Both the position numbers and the translations under genes were made by a program. Positions 1 through 5,980 of a stretch of DNA of 6,197 nt are shown one piece after another. A model generated the notes under the pieces. It had not been told where the DNA came from. It made no database searches and saw nothing but the letters and a program-made list of their open reading frames with translations. Location of the stretch: assembly GCA_964571815.1 (NCBI GenBank), contig CAZNDN010000196.1, forward strand, positions 1-6,197, in the 5' to 3' direction. The DNA is from CAZNDN01 sp964571815. Its GTDB lineage: Bacteria; Fibrobacterota; Chitinivibrionia; Chitinivibrionales; WJKA01. The stretch's first letter is position 1. The number at the start of each line of letters is the position of its first letter.

Positions 1-90
1 TGAGAGGAACGCATTTCGGCATACCCTGGACCGCGCCTGGTGTATTGTTCGCTGAAAACCCGGCATAACGTTTAAACTCTCTGCCCGCAG

Positions 91-154
91 CTTCTACGTT
101 TTTTGCGCAGGTGGTTCTATCGGTGTTAATTCACATTGGCCACTCAAGACACCG
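91..154. repeat. Dispersed 64-bp repeat, copy 1
   Basis: This segment aligns without gaps to 3667-3730, with 48 of 64 positions identical by eye (about 75%). Shared blocks include TTTTTGCG, TCGGTG, ATTCA and CACCG. Both copies lie between genes and in the same orientation. Most differences are transitions (C/T, A/G), as expected of old copies decaying neutrally. No long terminal inverted repeats or coding capacity are visible, so mobility is not shown. Confidence 0.6.
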
Positions 155-201
155 TGCTTTTCCGGCTGACCTTTGCTACAACACAGCCCACACGATTCAA
201 A

Positions 202-217
202 TCCCGTTTCAACGGGA
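202..217 (-). terminator. Possible weak terminator hairpin after hicB
   Basis: A perfect 6-bp stem with a 4-nt loop (TCCCGT-TTCA-ACGGGA on the plus strand) lies 21 bp past the hicB stop codon. On the minus strand it is followed only by ATTTG, not a proper T-run. It could slow or stop transcription of hicAB, or be a chance palindrome. Confidence 0.3.
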
Positions 218-238
218 CTGACCTCTGACTTCTCCGGC

Positions 239-448
239 TTAGGCGTAGGCGAGGCGGCCGCGGGGAGCGGGGATTTCCCTTCCAAGCTTTTCGGCGGTTT
301 CTATCCATTCGCGAATGACCACTTCGACGTTTCTCACGGCCTCTTCGTAGGTGGCCCCGTCAGCGGCACAACCGGGGAGTTCGGGTACCTCAGCTACAAA
401 TGCCCCGTCTTCATCCGACCAATAGATAATGAGTTCATACTTGATCAT
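239..448 (-). CDS. hicB: HicB-family antitoxin, short form
   Basis: This 69-residue protein matches the HicB antitoxin core, a partial RNase-H-like fold that binds and blocks HicA. The diagnostic stretch is IYWSDEDGAFVAEVPELPGC (residues 8-27), followed by the helix TYEEAVRNVEVVIREWIETAEKLG and the closing IPAPRGR. The usual C-terminal ribbon-helix-helix or helix-turn-helix DNA-binding domain of longer HicB proteins is absent; short forms such as this are known in the family. The ATG at 448 lies inside the 3' end of hicA (14-nt overlap), which points to translational coupling. A G-run at 458-462, nine bases before the ATG, is the only Shine-Dalgarno candidate. The identification is firm; activity as an antitoxin is inferred from the pairing with hicA. 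Confidence 0.88.
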   Translation of the reverse strand: MIKYELIIYWSDEDGAFVAEVPELPGCAADGATYEEAVRNVEVVIREWIETAEKLGREIPAPRGRLAYA

Positions 449-701
449 CTTTGCTATCCCCCAGCTTGTATTTCAGAATCACGTTCCTGATTTGCTTCAC
501 CTGATACGGCCTGGCATTCGAGCCTTTGGGCTGAATGTTCAAAATTTCTGGAACATCCTTGCGGAAGAATATGTGATGACTTCCCTTTCTTCTCGTTGAA
601 AAGCCAAGACGTTTGAGCAACTCACATAAACCGGCAAAGGGGATGTTACTGTCGGAGGTCCCCTGCATAATGGCTACCAGGAGTTTCTTTCGTTTGCCCA
701 T
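435..701 (-). CDS. hicA: HicA-family mRNA interferase toxin
   Basis: This 88-residue protein has the HicA double-stranded-RNA-binding-like fold, which cleaves mRNA when not neutralised by HicB. The signature is LLKRLGFSTRRKGSHHIFFRKD (residues 29-49 in part), with GSHHIF at 40-45; His42 is the probable catalytic residue. It continues with the family-typical PEILNIQPKGSNARPYQVKQIRNVILKYKL. The start at 701 is supported by the N-terminal MGKRKKLLVAIMQG, which resembles the opening of close HicA relatives as I remember them (basic residues, LL, then a short spacer and G). No canonical Shine-Dalgarno precedes this ATG: the nearest GAGG is 12 nt upstream, and the promoter predicts a transcript starting at about the ATG. 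hicB follows with a 14-nt overlap, the normal toxin-first order. Confidence 0.9.
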   Translation of the reverse strand: MGKRKKLLVAIMQGTSDSNIPFAGLCELLKRLGFSTRRKGSHHIFFRKDVPEILNIQPKGSNARPYQVKQIRNVILKYKLGDSKDDQV

Positions 702-707
702 GTAGAT

Positions 708-736
708 AATATACCTCGATTACAAAGACCTGTCCA
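708..736 (-). promoter_or_regulatory. Sigma-70-like promoter for hicAB
   Basis: Reading the minus strand, TGGACA (731-736) and TATATT (708-713) are separated by exactly 17 bp. Each differs from the consensus hexamers TTGACA and TATAAT at one position. Transcription would begin near 701-702, at or within a base or two of the hicA ATG, so the mRNA would be leaderless or nearly so. This would let hicAB be expressed independently of the korAB operon upstream on the same strand. Confidence 0.55.
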
Positions 737-888
737 GCTTGCATGCTTCCAAGACCTTTGCGTTCCCGAACGAGGGGCACGATCGGACCAATGCAGGGAG
801 TCCTCTCGAAGTGGTGTGGGTGCGGCACAGGCCCCGGTTTGGCTCAGCCACCCCTTTGGTCGCACGCCTTCCCGCGGGATACACCGTC

Positions 889-1749
889 CTACACTCGAAA
901 ATCCGCCACCAGGTGCTCGATATTCCGCGCCGGGTGTTCTTCGTCCACCAGTGGAGGCCATTGCGCCAGGCCGTAGTTGTCGCCGAAGGTCGGTTTTTCT
1001 TCACGGTACAGCAGCCCCGTGGGAATACGCTCCCCCCATTCCATTGCCGTCTGATAGGCGTGCATGCGGTCCGAGGGGTCGTAGCCTTCCTGCCCGTCGA
1101 CATTGTAGATTCGATCCTTGTACCATTTAAACGTATTCTTGCGATTGAACGAGATGCACGGCTGGAGGACTTCGACGAGCGAAAACCCGCGGTGGCGCAC
1201 GGCCTGTGCGATAAGCCCGGCAAGGTGATCCTTCGCGCCGCTGAAGCCGCGTGCCACGAAACCGGCGCCCATGGTGACGGCCAGGGGAAGGGCGTGGAAC
1301 GGCTCCGCGATCACGCCTCCGCTCTGCACCTTGGTCCTGAATCCGGGATCGGTGGTAGGGGAGGCCTGCCCCTTGGTCAGGCCGTAGATCTGGTTGTTGT
1401 GCACGACAACCGTGATATCCACGTTGCGGCGTATGTTGTGAATGAGATGGTTGCCGCCTTCGCCGTAACAGTCCCCGTCGCCGGTGGTCACCAGCACGGT
1501 CAGCTCCCGGTTGGCCATCTTCGCCGCGGCGGCCACCGGCAGAGCCCGTCCGTGCAAACCGTTGAAACAGTTACACCGCACGTAGTGGGGCAGCTTGGCC
1601 GCCTGCCCGATCCCGGAGACCAGCAGCACGCGGTTGGGCGCAAGCTCCAGGTGCACCAGCGCCTGCTGCACGGCGTCGAGGATACCGAAATTGCCGCATC
1701 CCGGACACCATGCGATGGGGTCGGGGCTCCGAAAATCGTTGCTTTCCAC
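889..1749 (-). CDS. korB: 2-oxoacid:ferredoxin oxidoreductase, beta subunit
   Basis: This 286-residue beta chain binds thiamine diphosphate and an iron-sulfur cluster. With KorA it should catalyse reversible CoA-dependent oxidative decarboxylation of a 2-oxoacid (2-oxoglutarate or a relative), passing electrons to ferredoxin in the cytoplasm. Visible motifs are WCPGCGN with cluster cysteines C15 and C18, GLHGRALPVA (64-73), the cofactor motif starting at GDGD (90-93) and ending at NN (118-119), IYGLTKGQASPTT (121-133), and C198 in LQPC. The length is typical. The third cluster cysteine expected in GIGC is glutamine here (SGIGQ, Q49), with cysteines at 59 and 61 shortly after. The GTG start has AAAGGAG (1756-1762) six bases upstream. 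It lies 26 bp behind korA, clearly the same operon. The substrate cannot be decided from sequence by eye. Confidence 0.92.
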   Translation of the reverse strand: MESNDFRSPDPIAWCPGCGNFGILDAVQQALVHLELAPNRVLLVSGIGQAAKLPHYVRCNCFNGLHGRALPVAAAAKMANRELTVLVTTGDGDCYGEGGNHLIHNIRRNVDITVVVHNNQIYGLTKGQASPTTDPGFRTKVQSGGVIAEPFHALPLAVTMGAGFVARGFSGAKDHLAGLIAQAVRHRGFSLVEVLQPCISFNRKNTFKWYKDRIYNVDGQEGYDPSDRMHAYQTAMEWGERIPTGLLYREEKPTFGDNYGLAQWPPLVDEEHPARNIEHLVADFRV

Positions 1750-1755
1750 GCGTGT

Positions 1756-1762
1756 CTCCTTT
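1756..1762 (-). promoter_or_regulatory. Strong ribosome binding site fixing the korB GTG start
   Basis: On the minus strand AAAGGAG lies six bases before the GTG at 1749. It supports a non-ATG start that places the WCPGCG motif at the family-typical distance from the N-terminus. Confidence 0.75.
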
Positions 1763-1775
1763 GCTATGCCCGCTG

Positions 1776-3488
1776 TTATATCCGCTTGTTCAGTTCATCC
1801 ACGAGTTCATCGACCGTAAAAGGTCGACCGTCGTATTTCAGCACCCCGGGCTCCGGATGAATACTCGCCTCCAGCCGCGCCAGTCGCGCCAGTTGACCGC
1901 CCGCATTGTTTTCCACGGTCATGATCCGTGCCTTCGGGGGCAGCAGATCCTCAAGCTGCTTCGCGGGAAACGGCCACACCTGCGGGAAGTGAATGCAGCC
2001 GACATGTTTCTCCGACAGCCGCTCGCACACTTCGCGCAGCACATTGCGGGTGGAGCCGAATCCCAGCAGCACCACGCGCGCATCCTCCACGCGAAAAGCA
2101 ACGGGCGGCAGGATCTCTTCCCGAAGCCTCTCCTCTTTCCGGTGAAATCGCTTCTCCACCATGCTCGTTCGCACCCCACCGTCTTCGGTGATATGCCCTT
2201 CTTCGGTATGCTCGTCGCTGTCGGCATAGATGACACCGGGTATCCACGACGGCACGGCGCGGGGTGAGACGCCGCCTTCTTCGAGACGGTAGCGGCGGTA
2301 CTCCGTGACGTTTTCGCTTTCCTGTTTGCCGATTATGTGCCGGGTTACCTGAACCCGGTTTTCCGGTAGATTGCTGATATTGTATTGCGCGTCGGCCTGC
2401 TGCTGGTCGGTCAGGATCACGACCGGGATTTGATACGTGTCGGCCAGGTTGAACGCGTGCGCGGTGATTGTGAAACACTCTTCGATCGATCCCGGACTGA
2501 ACACGGCCCGGGCGAATTCGCCGTGGCCGGCGTGAATCACGAAATCCAGGTCGGCCTGTTCGGTGCGGGTGGGCAGGCCGGTTGCCGGCGCCGGACGCTG
2601 GGAGTCGACCACCACCAGCGGGGTCTCGGTCATCGCCGCCAGGCTCACCCCTTCGCCCATCAGGGCGAACCCCCCGCCCGAGGTGCCGGTCATGGCACGC
2701 ACGCCCGCAAACGATGCCCCGATCGCCATATTGACCGCCGCAATCTCATCCTCGGCCTGCTCCACCACCAGGCGCTCGTCGTGGGCATAGTGCGCAAGCG
2801 TATCCATGATACTGGTGGCCGGAGTCATGGGATAGGCGCTGTAGAAGCGACATCCGGCGGCCAGTGCGCCCAGGGCAATGCTCTCGTTGCCGTTGAGCAG
2901 CAGATTGCCGGTTTCACCGGCGGTCTCGACGGCAAACCGGTCGCCCGTGTTCAGGCGCGATGCGTACTCGTATCCGGCCCGGGCGGTGTCTTTGTTTTTC
3001 CCCACGATATCCTCGCCCTTGCTCCCGAACTGCTCCGCCAGGACCTCCTGCACGAGGGAGAGATCGATTCCCGCAAGCCCGGAAATAAGGCCGCATGCCA
3101 CGGCATTGACATACAGTTTCTTGCCCCCCGCTTCCCTGGCAAGTCCCTGAAGCGGTACGCTGTGCAGCCCTGCCGGACCCTTCTGCTCACCCCAGGTGTC
3201 GGCATCGTACACCAGCACGCCGCCGTCGGCCAGGGCATCCGCGTGCAGGGAAGGACTCTCCTTATCGAGCGCGCAGATAATGTCGCACTGTCGCCGCGGC
3301 GCCGCCACCGGCGTGGCGGCCGCGCGGATCTGGAAAAAGTTGTTGCCGCCTCTGACACGCGACATGTAGCCCTTGTGGGTGAAGATAGAGCATCCCGCCC
3401 GGATACAAACGCGGGACAGAACGCCGCCGATACTCTGCAGCCCCTGTCCGGCTTCGCCGGCAATACGAATATTCAGTTCATTGGCCAT
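1776..3488 (-). CDS. korA: 2-oxoacid:ferredoxin oxidoreductase, fused gamma-alpha subunit
   Basis: The product is 570 residues. The N-terminal gamma domain (about 1-190) opens with IRIAGEAGQGLQSIGG and carries SRVRGGNNFF (43-52). The alpha pyrimidine-binding domain follows, with YPMTPATSIMD (219-229), EQAEDEIAAVNMAIGASFAG (243-262), GTSGGGFALMGEGVSLAAM and PAPATGLPTRTEQADL (299-314). DEHTEEGHITEDG is the conserved linker near 425-437. The C-terminal transketolase-like domain (about 471-570) begins ARVVLLGFGS. The subunit completes the active site with KorB for 2-oxoacid to acyl-CoA chemistry with ferredoxin. The ATG at 3488 is preferred over a GTG 18 bases upstream because AGGAG (3496-3500) sits seven bases before it and would fall inside the longer version. 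No ferredoxin-like delta subunit gene adjoins, so the enzyme is probably the two-gene type. Confidence 0.93.
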   Translation of the reverse strand: MANELNIRIAGEAGQGLQSIGGVLSRVCIRAGCSIFTHKGYMSRVRGGNNFFQIRAAATPVAAPRRQCDIICALDKESPSLHADALADGGVLVYDADTWGEQKGPAGLHSVPLQGLAREAGGKKLYVNAVACGLISGLAGIDLSLVQEVLAEQFGSKGEDIVGKNKDTARAGYEYASRLNTGDRFAVETAGETGNLLLNGNESIALGALAAGCRFYSAYPMTPATSIMDTLAHYAHDERLVVEQAEDEIAAVNMAIGASFAGVRAMTGTSGGGFALMGEGVSLAAMTETPLVVVDSQRPAPATGLPTRTEQADLDFVIHAGHGEFARAVFSPGSIEECFTITAHAFNLADTYQIPVVILTDQQQADAQYNISNLPENRVQVTRHIIGKQESENVTEYRRYRLEEGGVSPRAVPSWIPGVIYADSDEHTEEGHITEDGGVRTSMVEKRFHRKEERLREEILPPVAFRVEDARVVLLGFGSTRNVLREVCERLSEKHVGCIHFPQVWPFPAKQLEDLLPPKARIMTVENNAGGQLARLARLEASIHPEPGVLKYDGRPFTVDELVDELNKRI

Positions 3489-3495
3489 TGCATTT

Positions 3496-3500
3496 CTCCT
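3496..3500 (-). promoter_or_regulatory. Ribosome binding site deciding the korA start
   Basis: AGGAG on the minus strand is seven bases from the ATG at 3488. An in-frame GTG at 3506 would put this site inside the coding sequence and add six residues (MYRRNA) without resemblance to the family N-terminus. Confidence 0.75.
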
Positions 3501-3666
3501 GTACACGTTGGGTGAGCACGACAGCTATCGCGGCAGCCGTCCACAGCCCGGCGAGGATCACGGTCGAATCCAAACTACCCCAAAATACTGCCTGAGCCGC
3601 GCTGGTGCAACAGGGGAGCAACGCAAACGCCGCTCGCATCGATGAAAGTGGACTTTCCGTCCGGGA

Positions 3667-3730
3667 CTTCCACGCTTTTTGCGTAGATGTTTCTGTCGGT
3701 GCCGATTCATATCAGCCGCGTAAGGCACCG
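3667..3730. repeat. Dispersed 64-bp repeat, copy 2
   Basis: This is the partner of 91-154, aligned without gaps at about 75% identity by eye. It lies about 180 bp upstream of the korA start. The two copies bracket the hicAB-korAB block (155-3666) as direct repeats. They look too diverged for recent recombination between them. Confidence 0.6.
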
Positions 3731-3731
3731 A

Positions 3732-3747
3732 ATGCGGAAAACCGCAT
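3732..3747. repeat. Perfect 6-bp stem, 4-nt loop hairpin
   Basis: ATGCGG-AAAA-CCGCAT is an exact inverted repeat starting two bases after the dispersed repeat ends. No T-run follows on either strand, and copy 1 of the repeat lacks it. It may be a regulator or structural site in the divergent promoter region; its role is unknown. Confidence 0.4.
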
Positions 3748-3891
3748 GTGCTGAAACCGGGGCGATTCCGTTGACACAAGGGCATGCACAGCGGTTCATC
3801 GGCGTAGACGGGCGAGAGGCTTCTCGGTTTTGGATTGCCGCGGAATAATACATATTTTCAACAACACCCACCAGCAGTCCAGAGGTAGTCT

Positions 3892-5265
3892 ATGAGCATT
3901 CGATTCATTTTGTCCGCCTTTCTCTGTATGCTGATTTGCCCCGCGGTTCTTCCGGAGGAATCCATTCCAATATCAATCTTGTATTTCGACGACTTGTCGC
4001 GGGTGAAGAAGCACGCCTGTCTCGCAAAAGCGCTCACCGAAATGCTGATCGGTGATCTCAGCGACGTCAAAGGCGTGTCAATCATTGAGCGGGAACAAAT
4101 CGAGAAGGCTTTCTCGGAGATGGCCCTGGGGCAGACAGGGGCGGTGGATGATGCCCGGGCTCCCAGGGTCGGCAGGCTCCTGGGGGCGCACTATCTGGTC
4201 ATGGGCAGCTATATGGCCCGAAGAAGAAAACTGATAATCAGCTACAAGATCGTCGGCGTGGAAAAGGGCAACGTTCTTGCATCGGGCAACGTGACCGGAA
4301 AAACCGGGAACATACTTGGCGCGAAGAACGACCTTGCTGAAGCAGTGGCCGCTGATCTGGAAGAGCATTTCGAGGGTGTCACGGCGCCGGAGTTGAAAAG
4401 GGGAAACGAGGTGATATCGACCGACAAAATGACTGTGTTCGGCCGTGCCCTCGACTACAAGGACAAGCAGGATTTCAAGAGCGCCGGGAGGCTTCTGCGA
4501 AGCATTCTCGGTGATATTCCCGATTACGAACCATTCAGGAAGGAACTGTCGGAAATCCAGCGTCGTCTGGAAGGCTACGATGAAGCACGGCGGCAGGCAT
4601 TGGATGAACGACACGAGCAGCCCGCGACGTATCGGACGTTCCTGCAGACTACCGGATCATACGCGTCATCCATGCAATACACCAGGCTTCTCAACTACTG
4701 CAGGGAACTGCGCGCATCGCCGCCGCGGGCGCCCGAAGGCTCCGCGGCGGCAACAAAGGAGTTGATTGACTACTACATCGTACTGTCCCTTCATTCCCTC
4801 AAACGTTGGCACGAGATGGTGGAGGAAGGGGAACATTTCTTGAAGGCGTATCCTGCATCCATGCATTACAATGGTGTCAAGAGATTCCTGGCCCGGGGAC
4901 TCAATGAGTTGAAGAGCCGGGACAGAAGAACTGCGCGGGCTTCAAGAGAAGCGAAACCCCTGGTAGAGCAACTATCCGGGGCATCGGTAGAGCAGAAACA
5001 ACTGCTCTACTATCGGATCGGGACGGTCTATCTGGCGGAGGGAATGCATGCGGAAGCGCTCAACTGGTACCGGAAGTTGGATCTGAAGAAAACCGAAGAA
5101 CAACACCTCCCTGGTGACACAATACTCATGAGCGTTTTCATGTGCTACTATCATTTGAGACAGAGAGCGGAAGCCGAAAAGGTCATCGAAACGACCGCAC
5201 GGCTGTATCCCGAATCGGATGCGGTTGATGACATGCGGCGGATGATGACGGTTCTTGCGGAGTAA
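3892..5265 (+). CDS. Exported CsgG/FlgO-like domain protein with TPR-like C-terminus
   Basis: The product is 457 residues. Residues 1 to about 20 form a signal peptide (basic R4, then a hydrophobic stretch). No good lipobox is seen: Cys16 is preceded by MLI, so it is probably not a classical lipoprotein. Residues about 25-160 match the CsgG/FlgO-type fold: ISILYFDDLS, then LAKALTEMLIGDLSDVKGVSIIEREQIEKAFSEMALGQTG in part, then VGRLLGAHYLVMGSY and IVGVEKGNVLASG. The rest is helical and TPR-like, clearest at 373-397 (YYRIGTVYLAEGMHAEALNWYRKLD), about 412-444, and 181-214. Such proteins act in the periplasm or at the outer membrane in assembly or secretion of surface structures. The TPR part suggests binding a partner, but no curli or flagellar gene is adjacent. 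ATG 3892 has AGAGG (3881-3885) six bases upstream. No terminator is evident. The domain call is good; the function is open. Confidence 0.82.
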   Translation: MSIRFILSAFLCMLICPAVLPEESIPISILYFDDLSRVKKHACLAKALTEMLIGDLSDVKGVSIIEREQIEKAFSEMALGQTGAVDDARAPRVGRLLGAHYLVMGSYMARRRKLIISYKIVGVEKGNVLASGNVTGKTGNILGAKNDLAEAVAADLEEHFEGVTAPELKRGNEVISTDKMTVFGRALDYKDKQDFKSAGRLLRSILGDIPDYEPFRKELSEIQRRLEGYDEARRQALDERHEQPATYRTFLQTTGSYASSMQYTRLLNYCRELRASPPRAPEGSAAATKELIDYYIVLSLHSLKRWHEMVEEGEHFLKAYPASMHYNGVKRFLARGLNELKSRDRRTARASREAKPLVEQLSGASVEQKQLLYYRIGTVYLAEGMHAEALNWYRKLDLKKTEEQHLPGDTILMSVFMCYYHLRQRAEAEKVIETTARLYPESDAVDDMRRMMTVLAE

Positions 5266-5411
5266 GGCGTACTCAGCGGCGATGCCTCCTGTGCGTTCAG
5301 ACTGCACGGAATGCCCATTTACACCAAGGGTAAGCTGGTGAGGGAGCGGGGGAGGAGATATTCTACTTCTTGATATCTTCCAAACGTGCAAAGCAGGAGA
5401 ATGAGGTAACC

Positions 5412-5507
5412 ATGAAGCAATTCATTCATCACTGTCCGACCCGCGGTAGCGCGAAGCTCCGGAGGGCAACGAAGGACGACACCGGACGCTTGATACTGGA
5501 TCCTTGA
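5412..5507 (+). CDS. Possible 31-residue small ORF or truncated gene start
   Basis: An ATG with GAGG (5403-5406) five bases upstream and AGGAG slightly further away opens a frame of 31 codons beginning MKQFIHHC, ending at TGA 5505-5507. The last residues (LILDP) come from the TGATACTGGA-type repeat, so the frame runs into repeated DNA and stops there. It may be a chance ORF or the surviving 5' end of a gene disrupted by the repeats. The product is not recognised. Confidence 0.15.
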   Translation: MKQFIHHCPTRGSAKLRRATKDDTGRLILDP

Positions 5508-5543
5508 TGCATGATACTGGACAACCCACTCTACTGCTCGCTC

Positions 5544-5580
5544 CCTTCTGCCTTCTGCCTTCTGCCCCGCTGCCCCGCTG
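5544..5580. repeat. 7/8-bp tandem tract in copy A
   Basis: Three exact CCTTCTG heptamers (5544-5564) are followed by two exact CCCCGCTG octamers (5565-5580). The corresponding tract in copy B has two heptamers and two octamers of a different sequence. Confidence 0.85.
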
Positions 5581-5588
5581 AATCCTGA

Positions 5589-5758
5589 GGCCCGTAGGGC
5601 CGGCATGTCTGTAGCACACGAAACCCCCGGAAATGACATCCAGAGCCCCGTAGGGGCGGCATGAAGCGTGACCAAGGTCTGAAGAACATGCCGGTCCTAC
5701 GGACCTCATGAGCGTCTCCCTTTCTGGTTTTTCTACAGACATGCCGCACCTACGGCGC
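5589..5758. repeat. Nested dyad of four hairpin units, copy A
   Basis: Each unit is a 5-bp inverted repeat around GTA, followed directly by GGCATG. Reading each in its own orientation the stems are GGCCC/GGGCC (5589-5601), GCCCC/GGGGC (5645-5657), GGTCC/GGACC (5693-5705, minus) and GCGCC/GGTGC with one G-T pair (5746-5758, minus). The outer units also share GGCATGTCTGTAG as inverted repeats (5602-5614 and 5733-5745). The whole is roughly symmetrical around the palindrome GACCAAGGTC (5670-5679). Confidence 0.8.
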
Positions 5759-5858
5759 TCTGTTTGGCAGTATGTTCAGAGTGTGATCAATCGCCACCGC
5801 CGGCCTTTTCCGTGAGACCAGGTTCTATTCGAGACTACGCCGGGCAGGCTGCACATTT

Positions 5859-5980
5859 GAGTTCCAGATTCCACGTAATGAACAACTTGCATTACTGCTT
5901 GCTGCTCCTCCGCCCCTCCGAGTTCCGGATGCCACGTACTGCACAACCCACCCTACTGCTCGCTGCCTTCTGCCTTCTGC
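5859..5980. repeat. Diverged 61-bp tandem duplication
   Basis: GAGTTCC starts at 5859 and again at 5920. The two 61-bp units share GAGTTCC.GAT.CCACGTA, ACAAC and TACTGCT.GCTG at the same spacing. The second unit runs directly into the start of composite copy B, so copy B's leading segment is itself a member of this older tandem family. Confidence 0.6.

Larger units (their letters stand above)
1..238. other. Non-coding left edge, downstream of hicB
   Basis: No open frame here looks like a gene. The only sizeable frame (minus strand, running into hicB in another frame) is proline/serine-rich and unlike any family I know. The stretch holds one copy of a dispersed repeat at 91-154 and a short hairpin at 202-217. 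The first 90 bases show nothing I recognise; the end of a gene lying further left cannot be excluded because the window starts here. Confidence 0.6.
3489..3891. other. Divergent intergenic region, korA / exported protein
   Basis: This 403-bp gap must hold the promoters of the korAB operon (minus) and of the exported-protein gene (plus). I see no convincing promoter for either. The best on the plus side is TTGGAT, 17 bp, TATTTT in the AT-rich patch around 3832-3860, with three and four matches to consensus. The region contains the second copy of the dispersed repeat (3667-3730) and, just beyond it, a perfect hairpin at 3732-3747. An open frame on the minus strand across 3558-3785 is basic and covers the repeat; I do not regard it as a gene. 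Confidence 0.5.
5521..5783. repeat. Composite hairpin repeat, copy A
   Basis: This 263-bp element is repeated at 5943-6197. In order it holds an ACAACCCA lead, a tandem tract (5544-5580), hairpin units at 5589-5601 and 5645-5657 (plus orientation) and at 5693-5705 and 5746-5758 (minus orientation), then a tail ending GCAGTATGTTCAGAGTG. From the end of the tandem tract to the tail, 5581-5783 matches copy B with four substitutions and one T-run length change by eye. No transposase is encoded, so if mobile it must be moved in trans. Confidence 0.85.

Noticed and set aside
191..216. T-arm-like ATTCAAATC suggesting a tRNA fragment
   Set aside because: The bases flanking the would-be T-loop do not pair, and no acceptor, D or anticodon arm is found nearby.
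203..218. GTTTCAACGGGAC resembling the end of a CRISPR repeat
   Set aside because: There is a single occurrence with no regularly spaced copies in the window; it is better read as a simple hairpin.
94..285. Minus-strand frame of 63 codons overlapping the end of hicB
   Set aside because: It overlaps hicB in another frame, runs through the dispersed repeat and has low-complexity P/S/K/E composition.
838..888. Terminator for korAB downstream of korB
   Set aside because: Short palindromes (CCCGCGGG, TGGCTCAGCCA) are present but none is followed by a T-run on the minus strand. Read-through into hicAB cannot be excluded.
739..1860. Long plus-strand open frame (373 codons) opposite korB
   Set aside because: It is the antisense shadow of korB and the 3' end of korA. 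Its translation is rich in R, H, G and V with no family motif, while the minus strand carries complete conserved motifs.
2385..3515. Long plus-strand open frame (376 codons) opposite korA
   Set aside because: It is antisense to the strongly conserved korA. The frame is open because of high-GC codon bias, and it shows no domain signature.
3525..3600. Promoter TTGCAC, 17 bp, TATTTT upstream of korA on the minus strand
   Set aside because: It has only three and four matches to the consensus hexamers, which is no better than expected by chance in this length.
3558..3785. Minus-strand frame of 75 codons in the divergent gap
   Set aside because: It covers the dispersed repeat; the basic peptide (NRHRQKHLRKK) is the kind of spurious translation such repeats give. 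No ribosome binding site is evident.
3813..3826. Small hairpin CGAGA-GGCT-TCTCG followed by GTTTTGG as a terminator
   Set aside because: The 5-bp stem is weak, and no plus-strand gene lies upstream for it to terminate.
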